A stretch of 64,000 bases of DNA. Origin: Aldehydirespirator sp965220645. GTDB taxonomy: Bacteria > Actinomycetota > Acidimicrobiia > Acidimicrobiales > Aldehydirespiratoraceae. Below are positions 1 through 7,574 of this stretch, piece after piece. Both the position numbers and the translations under genes were made by a program. The DNA lies in assembly GCA_965220645.1 (NCBI GenBank), contig OZ244836.1, forward strand, positions 1,302,001 to 1,366,000, read 5' to 3'. The notes beneath the pieces are model-generated. The model was not told the DNA's origin, did no database searches, and was given only the letters and a program-made list of their open reading frames with translations. The first letter of the stretch is position 1. Each line of letters starts with the position of its first letter.

Positions 1-276
1 CGACGACGAGCAGTAGCGGTTGACGGTCACGCCGGGAGCGTTCACCCCGGCCAGGATTGAGGCGACCCGGGCGACGTTGTAGCCGCCCTCCCCGCCGGGC
101 TGGCCGATGCCCCAGATCACGTCCTCGATGTCGGCGGCGTCGAGGCCGGGCACCTTGGACAGCACGTCGCCGATGATGAACGCCGACATGTCGTCGGGCC
201 GGGCTTCGATGAGTGATCCCTTGACGGCCCGGCCGATTGGGGTGCGGGCGGTGGCGACGATGACGGCTTCAGGCAT
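1..276 (-). CDS. Acetyl-CoA acetyltransferase (thiolase), N-terminal part
   Basis: The gene begins at ATG 276 and runs leftward off the window; only 92 codons are visible. The start reads MPEAVIVATARTPIGRA, the classic thiolase opening, and the visible part ends in the active-site segment NRYCSSS, so Cys89 is the expected acyl-accepting nucleophile. Thiolases condense or cleave acetyl-CoA units in beta-oxidation and related degradation. It is transcribed away from the aldehyde dehydrogenase at 556, and the two share a 279-base divergent intergenic region that holds two hairpin repeats. Substrate chain length cannot be judged from this fragment. Confidence 0.9.
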   Translation of the reverse strand, partial: MPEAVIVATARTPIGRAVKGSLIEARPDDMSAFIIGDVLSKVPGLDAADIEDVIWGIGQPGGEGGYNVARVASILAGVNAPGVTVNRYCSSS

Positions 277-384
277 GACGGCTCCTTGTGTGTCGGTGGT
301 GTTCCGTTCCGCACCGGCGCGGCGGTTCGATCGACAACGTTAGGAGGCGAACGGCTGGTTCGCAGGCCCGCATCGCCCCCCTCC

Positions 385-511
385 CGGAATTGGCAGCGCT
401 CGGCTCCTTCTTGGGACCGCCCGGCTGCCAGTTCGCGGGGTAGTTCTTGCTTGCTTCGGAATTGGCAGCGTCTAGCTCCCTTTCGGGCTCTCTGCGCTGC
501 CAGTTCGCGGG
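385..511. repeat. Two 55-nt direct repeats, each a hairpin
   Basis: Copy 1 is at 385-439 and copy 2 at 457-511, exactly 72 bases apart. Both open with CGGAATTGGCAGCG and close with CTGCCAGTTCGCGGG; the middles differ. Within each copy the ends pair (AATTGGCAGC with GCTGCCAGTT, one G-U pair), giving about 10-11 bp stems. They lie in the 277-555 gap between the divergent thiolase and aldehyde dehydrogenase genes; I see nothing else in that gap. A regulatory or terminator-like role, or a member of a dispersed intergenic repeat family, are both possible. Confidence 0.75.
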
Positions 512-555
512 AGATTCGCTCGATACCTCAAGGCAGGCGGCAGTAGGATCGCCCG

Positions 556-2040
556 GTGCCCAACGACATCGGCGACACCCGCATTGACGCCGAGCGGGTC
601 TGGAAGCTGCTGGTCGGCGGGGAGTGGGTCGACCCTGGCGCGGGGACCTACCCCGTCATCGACCCCAACGACGGCACCGTGGTGGGGCAAGCTCCCGAAG
701 CAACCGCGAGTCAGGCGGCGGACGCGGCCCGGGCGGCCCGCGACGCCCTGCCGGGGTGGCGGGCCCTGAGTCCCGAAGCGCGAGGCAACCGCCTGTCCCG
801 CCTGGCCGATGTGATCGAGCGGATGGCGCCCTCGTGGCTCCGGCTCGTGCAGGCCGAGACCGGCTCCGTCACCTCCATCGCCAAGGGCCTGCAGGTGGGC
901 GGGCCCATGATCGATCGGTTCCGTTACTACTCGAAGCCGATCAATGTCGACGACGATGTGGCCCCGATGCCGGCGGAGGCGGGGGCGCTGGGCCCGGCCG
1001 GACTGATCGCGGCCACGGTGAAGCGTCACCCGGTGGGGGTGGTGGCCTGCATCACCCCCTACAACATGCCGCTGGTGAACGTGGCCGGCAAGATCGCTCC
1101 GGCGCTGGCCGCCGGGAACACGGTGGTGATCAAGCCCGCCCCCCAGGATCCGCTGGGCGTGCTGCTGCTGGGCGAGGCGGTGGCCGAGGCCGATCTCGAC
1201 GACGGCGTGGTCAACATCGTCACCGGCTCCGGGCCGGAAGCGCCTGCTGCCCTAGTGGCCTCGCCCGATGTCAACATGGTGTCGTTCACGGGCTCGACGC
1301 AGGTGGGGGCCCGCATCTACGCGGACGGCGCGGCCACCATGAAACGGGTGCTGATGGAGCTCGGCGGCAAGGGCGCGCTGGTGATGACTGAGGATGCCGA
1401 CGTGAACGCGGCCTGCATGGGTATCGCCACCACCTGGGGGCTCCACTCGGGTCAGATCTGCACCGCCCCCACCCGGGTGATCTGCCATCACAGTATCCTC
1501 GATCAGACGGTGGAGACGCTCAAGACCTTCGCAGGCTTCATGAACGTGGGCGACGGCCGTGCGCCAGACACGATCGTCGGCCCGGTCATCACCGATGTCC
1601 ACCGCGATCGGGTAGAGGAATTCATAGCGGGCGGGATCGACGCCGGAGCGACTGCGGTGTGCGGCGGGCAGCGGCCCGACCTGCCCGGCTACTTCGTGGC
1701 GCCCACCCTGCTGGTGGACGTCACCGCCGACATGACCGTGGTGCGCGACGAGGCCTTCGGCCCGGTGGTGGTGGTGCTGGCCCACGACGACGACGACGAG
1801 GCGGTGGCGTTGGCCAACGACTCGGCCTACGGCCTGTTCTCCTACGTGTACGCCGGCGACGCCAAGCGGGCCTACGAGATCGGCTGCCGGCTCGAGTCGG
1901 GCAACGTGGCCCTAAACACGGTGCAGCCCCACATGTACGCCCCCTTCGGCGGGTTCAAGATGTCGGGCATCGGCCGCGACAGGGGCAAGTGGGGCATAGA
2001 GGCCTACACCGAGATCCAAGCCATCAACTGGCTCTCCTAG
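556..2040 (+). CDS. NAD(P)-dependent aldehyde dehydrogenase
   Basis: A 494-residue member of the aldehyde dehydrogenase superfamily, the usual length, starting at GTG 556. It oxidises an aldehyde to its acid. Visible landmarks in order: ITPYNMPLVN (Asn involved in oxyanion binding), the cofactor segment GNTVVIKPAP, FTGSTQVG (Rossmann turn), MELGGKG with the general-base Glu, the nucleophile in SGQICTAPTR, and the C-terminal FGGFKMSGIGR. All catalytic positions look intact. Substrate cannot be assigned; neighbours (thiolase, ring-cleavage lower pathway genes) suggest a degradative role. It ends about 60 bases before a separate small gene, with an AT-rich stretch between them. Confidence 0.93.
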   Translation: MPNDIGDTRIDAERVWKLLVGGEWVDPGAGTYPVIDPNDGTVVGQAPEATASQAADAARAARDALPGWRALSPEARGNRLSRLADVIERMAPSWLRLVQAETGSVTSIAKGLQVGGPMIDRFRYYSKPINVDDDVAPMPAEAGALGPAGLIAATVKRHPVGVVACITPYNMPLVNVAGKIAPALAAGNTVVIKPAPQDPLGVLLLGEAVAEADLDDGVVNIVTGSGPEAPAALVASPDVNMVSFTGSTQVGARIYADGAATMKRVLMELGGKGALVMTEDADVNAACMGIATTWGLHSGQICTAPTRVICHHSILDQTVETLKTFAGFMNVGDGRAPDTIVGPVITDVHRDRVEEFIAGGIDAGATAVCGGQRPDLPGYFVAPTLLVDVTADMTVVRDEAFGPVVVVLAHDDDDEAVALANDSAYGLFSYVYAGDAKRAYEIGCRLESGNVALNTVQPHMYAPFGGFKMSGIGRDRGKWGIEAYTEIQAINWLS

Positions 2041-2090
2041 ATACACTGAAAATTATTGAAATAATCCACCGCTGAGCCTGCTGGCTGTGC

Positions 2091-2096
2091 CATAAT
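2091..2096 (+). promoter_or_regulatory. Possible -10 box for a leaderless transcript
   Basis: CATAAT lies six bases before ATG 2102 in an AT-rich island (2041-2096) that contrasts with the high-GC surroundings. That spacing would place the transcript start at or next to the start codon, as is common for leaderless actinobacterial mRNAs. No convincing -35 box at the right spacing. Confidence 0.35.
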
Positions 2097-2101
2097 GCGG
2101 C

Positions 2102-2374
2102 ATGACTCCTGATCCGATCCTCGACAAGTTGGAAGCTACTTTCGAAAAGCGTCGCGTCGAATTGTTGGCGACAGAAGAGGGACGCTGGGCGGTCTTTGTG
2201 CAGCCGCGTGACCGTCGCCGCCGGCCGGAGTACCTGGGCTGCTTCGACGACGAGCACGCGGCGTGTGCCGCTGGCTTCGGGAGCACCATCGGCCGGCGCT
2301 TCCTTATCAAAGAGGTCTTGGAGAGGGACCGGGTGATCAGCGTTCCGTGGGCGGTGTTGGTCGATCATCGCTGA
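2102..2374 (+). CDS. Small protein paired with a retropepsin-like gene
   Basis: A 90-residue protein of unknown function. It has an amphipathic N-terminus (LDKLEATFEKRR), then GRWAVFV, a YLGCFDDEHAACAAGF segment and FLIKEV. That layout (short strand, 'G.fdd...A...g' helix, 'FLvk.V' strand) resembles the small DUF5678-like proteins often found just upstream of retropepsin-like proteases; this is from memory of the pattern, not a search. Its TGA stop (2372-2374) overlaps an ATG (2374-2376) of the protease reading, a TGATG arrangement typical of translational coupling. No canonical Shine-Dalgarno is visible, consistent with a leaderless mRNA. Confidence 0.6.
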   Translation: MTPDPILDKLEATFEKRRVELLATEEGRWAVFVQPRDRRRRPEYLGCFDDEHAACAAGFGSTIGRRFLIKEVLERDRVISVPWAVLVDHR

Positions 2375-2852
2375 TGAACATGAGTATTCGCGGGTCGTTG
2401 GTCGCGTTGAGCAGCACGGCCCGATTGTTGATGTCGAGGTACATCTGACACCCTTCGAACTCGGGGGATACAACGCGGCTACAAGTACGCCCCCACTTCC
2501 ATATCGCACACGAGGCATCCTTGATACTGGAGCCGAGCGAACGTGCATCCGGTTGGGCATTGCTGAGACGCTGTCGTTATCGTTGGTGGGGCGCGCCGGC
2601 CTCCGGACTGCACTCAGGGAGGAAACCGTTGGCGTCTATTTCGTATCGCTTCTGCTGGGGTGGCAACAAGATCATCCGCCGGATCGCATCTCTGTCCGTG
2701 CACTCGCGCCTCCAGAAGTGCTAGGGGCTGAGGTCCTAATCGGCCTCGACGTGCTTCGCCACGGAAAGCTGACTGTTGACGGCCCCAAGGGCGAGTACGA
2801 CCTGCTCCTGCTGCGAACCGACCGTGCAGCCCCTGAGGGCTGCGCTGAGTAG
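2374..2852 (+). pseudogene. Retropepsin-like aspartic protease, frame-broken at its start
   Basis: The frame open from 2337 to the stop at 2850-2852 encodes a compact retropepsin-like domain: GILDTGAERT carries the catalytic Asp-Thr-Gly (Asp codon at 2523) and the C-terminal half has the characteristic VLIGLDVLRHGKLTVDG followed by DLLLL. However, this frame has no ATG, GTG or TTG before the catalytic motif. The ATG at 2374, coupled to the previous gene's stop, reads MNMSIRG in another frame and hits TGA at 2446-2448. A single missing base near 2390-2400 would join it to VVGRVEQHGPIVDV. So this is either a recent one-base lesion, a sequencing error, or an unusual start. Enzymes of this clan are aspartic endopeptidases of unclear substrate. 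Confidence 0.65.
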
Positions 2853-2882
2853 TGCGCAGCCCTACGCGTCGCGCCGTCATTG

Positions 2883-2920
2883 TTCCCGCTCCTGTTCGCT
2901 TAGCTCACGGGCCGCTCGGG
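2883..2920. repeat. Dispersed intergenic repeat, copy 1
   Basis: This stretch (TTCCCGCTCCTGTTCGC ... CTCACGGGCCGCTCGG) closely matches 42793-42832, 40 kb away. Both sit between the 3' ends of convergent genes and contain GC-rich arms able to fold. Here the copy contains the stop codon of the FAD oxidase (2905-2907), so that protein's last residues are partly repeat-encoded. Likely a small extragenic repeat or bidirectional terminator family. Confidence 0.6.
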
Positions 2921-4449
2921 CCACGGACTCGCTTCACGCCCCGCGAATTCGACGTCCGATTCGCGGCCTGTCCGCTCGGCCTCCTTGCCTCAGCGGCGGG
3001 CAGGGTCTTGTGGGGGTTCATGATGCCTTGGGGGTCTAGGGCGTCCTTGACGGCCCGCATCAGGTCCCACTCGACGGCGGGCTTCTGGGGCCGGATGCGG
3101 TCCCGGAGGAGTTGGCCGATGCCGTGCTCGGCGCTGAGCGTGCCGCCGAAGCGGAACGTGGCCTCGTCGATCCGCTCCTGCAGCGCGTCGCGCACGCCGA
3201 GAAACGGCGCCACCTGGTCGTCGCTGGTGGGCAGGACGTACAGGTGGATGTTCCCGTCTCCGACGTGGCCGAACCCGTAGGTCAACGCACCGGGTGCCAG
3301 CTCCGCGGCGATGCGGCGGACCTCATCGTGGTAGCCCCCAAGGCTGTCAATGGGCACGGCGGTGTCGAGCTTGACGCCGTGCTCGTGCTGCGGCCACAGG
3401 AACATGGGCGACAACCCGTCGCGGATGGTCCATAGCCGTGACTCCTGGTCGTCGGTGACAGCCACGGCAGCGTCGGTGATCCACCCCTGCTCTGACGCCT
3501 CGGCCAGGAACGCGGCGAGCCGCTCGGAGACCTGCTCGGCCGAGGCCAGTCGCACCAGCACGTAGAACTCCTCGCGGGTGTCCAACGGCCGGGCCAGCGC
3601 AAGCTTCTCGCACACCCGGTCCAGACCCACCTCCGGGACCAGCTCGAAAGCGGTCACGTCGTTGCCGCACCGGGACGCGGCCAGCTCCAGCAGGGGCATG
3701 AGACGGTCGAGGCCAGAGATCGCAGCCAGGGCGCTCTGGGTGTGTGGCGTGGCCGCATGCAGCCGCAGCACGGCTCGGGTCACCACCCCGAGGGTGCCTT
3801 CGGCGCCGATGAAGAGGTGCTTGAGGTCGTAGCCCGAGGAGTCCTTGCGCAACGCTCGCAGCCCGTCCCAGATCCGGCCGTCGGCCAGCACCGCTTCAAG
3901 GCCGAGCACGTTGTCGCGCATGTTGCCGTAGCGCAGCACGTTGTTGCCGCCCGCGTCGGTCGAGATGGCCCCGCCGACGGTGGCGGTGCCCCTTGCCCCC
4001 CAGTCCGGCGCGAACAGGCGGTTCGCCGCGGTCGCGGCCCGCTGCACCGCCTCGATGGCGGCGCCGGCCTCGGCGGTGACCGTCCAGCGGTCGGGGTCCA
4101 CCGACAGGACCCGGTTCATGCGGCTCATCGACAGCACGATCGACGGCATCTGCGAGCCCCGGCCGTCGCCTCCGGTGTCGGGAGGGGCCGAGGCATCGGA
4201 ACGGCCCGCGACGGCGGGGACCGCGCCCCCGGACATCCCCGTGTTGCCGCCCTGGGCCACGATGGCTACCCCGGACGACGCGCACGCCCGCACCACCATG
4301 GCGGCCTCCTCGACCGACGCCGGGCGCACTACAGCCAGCGCATCCCCGGTGAAGAGGCCCCGCTGGCCGGTCAGGTACGGCGCGGCATCGGGCCCGGTGA
4401 GAATCCCGGCTGGTCCGAGATCAGAGCGGATGCCAGCCACGAACGTCAT
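2905..4449 (-). CDS. FAD-binding oxidase, GlcD/D-lactate dehydrogenase type
   Basis: A 514-residue flavoprotein from ATG 4449. The N-terminal PCMH-type FAD domain shows VRPASVEEAAMVVRACA, AQGGNTGMSGGAVP (FAD pyrophosphate loop) and ATVGGAISTDAGGN; the C-terminal FAD-oxidase domain shows the histidine-rich GFGHVGDGNIH and LSAEHGIG and ends with ALDPQGIMNPHK. This is the glycolate oxidase subunit D / D-2-hydroxyacid dehydrogenase family, which oxidises a 2-hydroxy acid to a 2-oxo acid. After NPHK there is a Lys/Arg-rich tail of about 35 residues that looks like read-out into a repeat. Divergent from the peroxiredoxin at 4555. Substrate unknown. Confidence 0.92.
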   Translation of the reverse strand: MTFVAGIRSDLGPAGILTGPDAAPYLTGQRGLFTGDALAVVRPASVEEAAMVVRACASSGVAIVAQGGNTGMSGGAVPAVAGRSDASAPPDTGGDGRGSQMPSIVLSMSRMNRVLSVDPDRWTVTAEAGAAIEAVQRAATAANRLFAPDWGARGTATVGGAISTDAGGNNVLRYGNMRDNVLGLEAVLADGRIWDGLRALRKDSSGYDLKHLFIGAEGTLGVVTRAVLRLHAATPHTQSALAAISGLDRLMPLLELAASRCGNDVTAFELVPEVGLDRVCEKLALARPLDTREEFYVLVRLASAEQVSERLAAFLAEASEQGWITDAAVAVTDDQESRLWTIRDGLSPMFLWPQHEHGVKLDTAVPIDSLGGYHDEVRRIAAELAPGALTYGFGHVGDGNIHLYVLPTSDDQVAPFLGVRDALQERIDEATFRFGGTLSAEHGIGQLLRDRIRPQKPAVEWDLMRAVKDALDPQGIMNPHKTLPAAEARRPSGQAANRTSNSRGVKRVRGPSGP

Positions 4450-4554
4450 CGGCGGGCAACCCTAATCCTGAGTTCGCTCGCCTCCCGCCCGTGGTAAGCG
4501 AGGCACGGGCGCTGAGTCGCGGCTACGTCGGAGGCTCCGGTAGCTTCGGTGTCC

Positions 4555-5025
4555 ATGCTTGATGTGGGCTCACAGGCTCCCGATTTCGAAGCGCCCGACC
4601 AGCAGGGCAACACGGTGCACCTCTCGGAACTACGGGGCAACTGGGTGGTGCTGTGGTGGTACCCCAAGGCCTCTACGGCCGGTTGAACCAAAGAGGGCAG
4701 GGGGTTCCGTGACCGAGCCCCGGAGTTCGAGGCGGCCGGCGCCGTCATTGTCGGAGCGTCGTTCGACACCGTGGAGGAGCAACGGGCCTTCGCCGATGCG
4801 GAGGGATTCCCGTACGCGCTGATCAGCGACACCGACAAGGCTGTCGGCCGCAGCTACGACGCCGAGCGCGGGCCGGGCGAGGACTACTACGACTGGGGCG
4901 TGCCCCGTCGTGTCAGCTACCTGATCGATCCCGAGGGCCGGATCGCGGCGGCCTACGACCTCGCGGGCCAAGACCTAGCCGCCCACGCGGCCCAAGTCCT
5001 AGCCGACATCGCAGCCCGGTCCTGA
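4555..5025 (+). CDS. Selenocysteine peroxiredoxin, Bcp/AhpC-TSA family (TGA 4684-4686 = Sec44)
   Basis: Read through one in-frame TGA, this is a 156-residue thioredoxin-fold peroxiredoxin, the usual Bcp length. The N-terminus (VGSQAPDFEAPDQQGN, then LSELRGNWVVLWWYPKA) and C-terminus (YLIDPEGRIAAAY) are family-typical. Bcp proteins have TPGCTKEACGFRD around the peroxidatic Cys; here the text is STAG-TGA-TKEGRGFRD, so the TGA replaces exactly that Cys. Sequence on both sides is intact and in the same frame, arguing against decay. A 7-bp hairpin at 4701-4721 fits a bacterial SECIS. The usual resolving Cys five residues on is Arg, so a 1-Sec mechanism with external thiol reduction is inferred. 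It would reduce peroxides in the cytoplasm. Automatic callers would cut it to a fragment starting near 4771. Confidence 0.9.
4701..4721 (+). promoter_or_regulatory. Putative bacterial SECIS of the peroxiredoxin
   Basis: GGGGTTC (4701-4707) pairs with GAGCCCC (4715-4721) as a continuous 7-bp stem with one U-G pair; the apical loop is CGUGACC. The loop begins about 21 nt after the TGA and has G as its second base, matching the loose bacterial SECIS rules (short stem, G in the first two loop positions, loop roughly 16-37 nt from UGA). It would bind SelB to insert Sec. Confidence 0.7.
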
Positions 5026-5053
5026 CGGCTTCCACCCCGTCCCGACAGCACGG

Positions 5054-5082
5054 AAACCCCTCACGCGGGGTCACCGGGGTTT
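5054..5082. terminator. Hairpin between convergent genes, likely bidirectional terminator
   Basis: AAACCCC (5054-5060) pairs with GGGGTTT (5076-5082); an alternative inner pairing CCCC/GGGG (5057-5060 with 5067-5070) also exists. It sits between the peroxiredoxin stop (5025) and the convergent serine hydrolase stop (5081), so could end both transcripts. Confidence 0.5.
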
Positions 5083-6304
5083 AGGCGGCGTTGTCGTAGA
5101 CGGCCTTCTCGAAGTCGAGGAACCCGACCACCGAAGTGGGGTCGGCGAAGGGGAAGATCTGGGTGGCCCAGAAGCCCCCTACCCCGTTGGCCCGGTCGAT
5201 CCAGTAGTACAGGTTGGCGAGCCCCGCCCATGCCAGCGCGCCCGCGGGCCGGCCGGTGGGCGCATCCTCTTCGTTGATCATGAAGGAGAGCGCCCAAGTC
5301 TTGGGCATTCCTGGGAAGAACTCGGCGTCGTTGGACAGGCGCGGGTTCGACACGGGAAGAACCGTCTTGGCCACCTCGGTGGCGCCGACGCCGGGCAGCA
5401 TCTTGATGAACATGCCCTCGGGCAGGTGGTTCCGGCACGCCATCTCTACGGTCTCAGCCTTGAGGATCTGCTCGCCGTCGGGGCCGGCGCCGTCGTTGAG
5501 CCACATGCGGATGAACTTCGCGTAGTCCTCCGCCGTGCCGTAGAGGCCGTGGCCGGCCATGTGGATCTCCGGGTCGGGCGGCAGCTCCACGCCGGGCAGC
5601 GGAATCAGCGACCCGTCGGTGTCCTCTCGAGCGTGGATCGTCGCCAGGCGCTCACGCATCGCCGGAGTCATCGAGAACGCGGTCGAGTCCATGCCCAGCG
5701 GACCCAGCACCCGCTCATCGAGCACCTCGCCCAGCCGCTTGCCGGTGATGCCCTCCACCACCTGGCCGGCCCAGTCGATGTTGGAGCCGTAGTCCCACTG
5801 CTCGCCGGGGTCGAAGAGCAGGGGCGTCTCGATGGAGGCGTAGGAGGCATCCACCACCCACGGCTGGCCATGCTCGTTGGCCAACCTCGTGTAGGTCTCG
5901 TTGAAGAAGTCGTACGAGAGCCCCGCGGTGTGGGTGAGCAGCTGGCGGGTGGTGATGTCGCTGCGGGGCGGGCGCAGTCTGGGTGCTCCTTCGTCGTCGA
6001 ACCCCTCGATCACACCGAGTCCGCCGATCCTCGGCACGTACTCCTTCGCCGGGGCGTCCAGGTCCAGATCGCCCTGCTCGACCAGCTGCAGGCAGGCGGT
6101 GCCGCCGATGGCCTTGGTGGTCGAGAAGATCGCGCACACCGTGTCGGTGGTGAAGGGATCGCCCCCGAGGACGCGCTCGCCCCGGGCGCCCGCATAGATG
6201 ACGCCGTTGCGGTCGGTGGCGACCGCAGCAACGCCGGGCACGCGCGGCGACCCCGAGACAACACCATCCAATACCGCATCAGCGGCTGTACTGAGCTCAC
6301 CCAT
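5081..6304 (-). CDS. Serine hydrolase, beta-lactamase class C/esterase family
   Basis: A 407-residue protein with the penicillin-binding-protein/class C beta-lactamase fold. Start chosen at ATG 6304, preceded by GAGAGGAGAG; a longer frame to 6460 lacks support. Nucleophile motif STTK is at residues 61-64 (FSTTKAIGG), the second motif YGSN is near 168-171 (WDYGSNIDW), and GHGLYGTAEDY in the C-terminal half fits the third region. QLLTHTAGL is a typical family signature. No signal peptide is seen, so a cytoplasmic EstB-like esterase or hydrolase is more likely than a secreted beta-lactamase. It is divergent from ligJ (6453). Confidence 0.88.
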   Translation of the reverse strand: MGELSTAADAVLDGVVSGSPRVPGVAAVATDRNGVIYAGARGERVLGGDPFTTDTVCAIFSTTKAIGGTACLQLVEQGDLDLDAPAKEYVPRIGGLGVIEGFDDEGAPRLRPPRSDITTRQLLTHTAGLSYDFFNETYTRLANEHGQPWVVDASYASIETPLLFDPGEQWDYGSNIDWAGQVVEGITGKRLGEVLDERVLGPLGMDSTAFSMTPAMRERLATIHAREDTDGSLIPLPGVELPPDPEIHMAGHGLYGTAEDYAKFIRMWLNDGAGPDGEQILKAETVEMACRNHLPEGMFIKMLPGVGATEVAKTVLPVSNPRLSNDAEFFPGMPKTWALSFMINEEDAPTGRPAGALAWAGLANLYYWIDRANGVGGFWATQIFPFADPTSVVGFLDFEKAVYDNAA

Positions 6305-6452
6305 CACATCTCTCCTCTCTGTGACACAGATGTGAGGTCGAACTCTGTCACCACCTGCGCCTGCCCGTCCACTCGCCCAGCAGCCCGCACCCATGCGGGT
6401 CTCTCGCCATGATCCGTAGTATGCGTCCGGCGCCGATCTGGAGAGGACGCCG

Positions 6453-7460
6453 GTGATCATCGACTGCCACGGCCACTACACCACCACCCCGCCCGCGGTG
6501 GGGGAGTGGCGCGAGGCTCAGAAGGCGGCCGTGGCCTCCGATCCGAGCCATGTCGGGTCCAAGGGCGAGTTCGTGGTCAGCGACGACGAGATCCGCGAGA
6601 GCCTGGAGGGCGCCCAGCTCGCCCTCCAGCGACAGCGGGGCACCGACCTGACGATCTTCTCGCCCCGGGCCAGTTGGATGGGCCACCACATCGGCAATGA
6701 GCACACCTCCAAGTTCTGGTCCCAGCACCAGAACGAGTTGATACGGCGGGTGTGCGACCTGTACCCGTCCCACTTCGCCCCGGTGGCCCAGTTGCCGCAG
6801 TCTCCAGGCGCGCCCATCGACGCCTCGGTGCGGGAGCTGCGACGCTGCACCGAGGAGATGGGCTTCGTCGGGTGCAACGTCAATCCCGACCCGAGCGGCG
6901 GGCACTGGAGCGGGCCGCCCCTTCCGGACCGCTACTGGTGGCCGCTGTGGGAGACGATGTGCGAACTCGACGTGCCCGCCATGGTCCACGTGAGCGCGTC
7001 GTGCAACGAGCATTTTCACACCACCGGCTCGCACTACCTTGGCGCCGATACGACCGCCTTCATGCAGGCGTTGACGTCGGGGTTCGTTCACGACTTCGAA
7101 GGGCTGCGCCTGGTGATCCCCCACGGAGGGGGAGCGGTGCCCTACCACTGGGGGAGGTTCAAGGGCATGGCCCAGGACTCCGGCTGGGACTTCGACGGGT
7201 TGCTGGAGCGCATCTGGTTCGACACATGCGTGTACCACCAGCGTGGCATCGACCTGCTCGTCGACGTCGTGCCCGCGGACAACATCTTGTTCGCGTCGGA
7301 GATGGTCGGCGCGGTGCGCGGCGTCGATCCCGCTACCGGCCACCACTACGACGACACCCGGCGCTACATCGACAATGCCGACCTCGACGAGGCGGCTCGG
7401 GCCAAGATCTTCGAGGGGAACGCCCGCCGCGTCTATCCCCGACTGAAGGTGCATCAATGA
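6453..7460 (+). CDS. ligJ: 4-oxalomesaconate hydratase, LigJ
   Basis: A 335-residue amidohydrolase-fold protein starting at GTG 6453 with GAGAGG just upstream. The opening IIDCHGHYTT holds the metal-binding HxH, and later VIPHGGGAVPYHWGRFKG and ILFASEMVGA are typical of LigJ, which hydrates 4-oxalomesaconate to 4-carboxy-4-hydroxy-2-oxoadipate in the protocatechuate/gallate 4,5-cleavage pathway. The next gene, ligK, acts on its product; ligI and ligU for the preceding steps are nearby on the other strand. Its TGA stop lies in an ATGA with the first of several start codons in the 34-bp repeat upstream of ligK, so translation of the two was probably coupled before the repeat expanded. Confidence 0.9.
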   Translation: MIIDCHGHYTTTPPAVGEWREAQKAAVASDPSHVGSKGEFVVSDDEIRESLEGAQLALQRQRGTDLTIFSPRASWMGHHIGNEHTSKFWSQHQNELIRRVCDLYPSHFAPVAQLPQSPGAPIDASVRELRRCTEEMGFVGCNVNPDPSGGHWSGPPLPDRYWWPLWETMCELDVPAMVHVSASCNEHFHTTGSHYLGADTTAFMQALTSGFVHDFEGLRLVIPHGGGAVPYHWGRFKGMAQDSGWDFDGLLERIWFDTCVYHQRGIDLLVDVVPADNILFASEMVGAVRGVDPATGHHYDDTRRYIDNADLDEAARAKIFEGNARRVYPRLKVHQ

Positions 7461-7574
7461 GCTACCGCGGCCCCGACTGGAGGTGCATCAATGAGTAACC
7501 GCGGCCCCGACTGGAGGTGCATCAATGAGCTACCGCGGCCCCGACTGGAGGTGCATCAATGAGTAACCGCGGCC
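7441..7574 (+). repeat. 34-bp tandem repeat, almost four copies, duplicating the ligK RBS and start
   Basis: Copies run 7441-7474, 7475-7508, 7509-7542 and 7543-7574. Each carries GACTGGAGGTGCATCAATGAG, or a close form of it, followed by (C/T)(T/A)ACCGCGGCC. ATG codons fall at 7457, 7491, 7525 and 7559, each after GGAGGT (GAAGGT in the first). Copies alternate between AGCTACC and AGTAACC, as if a 68-bp pair had also duplicated. The unit is not a multiple of three, so the upstream ATGs open short frames: 7457 and 7525 give MSYRGPDWRCINE-stop. The last ATG (7559) opens ligK. Confidence 0.95.

Noticed and set aside
4771..5025. A small 84-residue gene at this place
   Set aside because: It is the C-terminal part of the Sec peroxiredoxin after the TGA; treating it as separate misses the active site.
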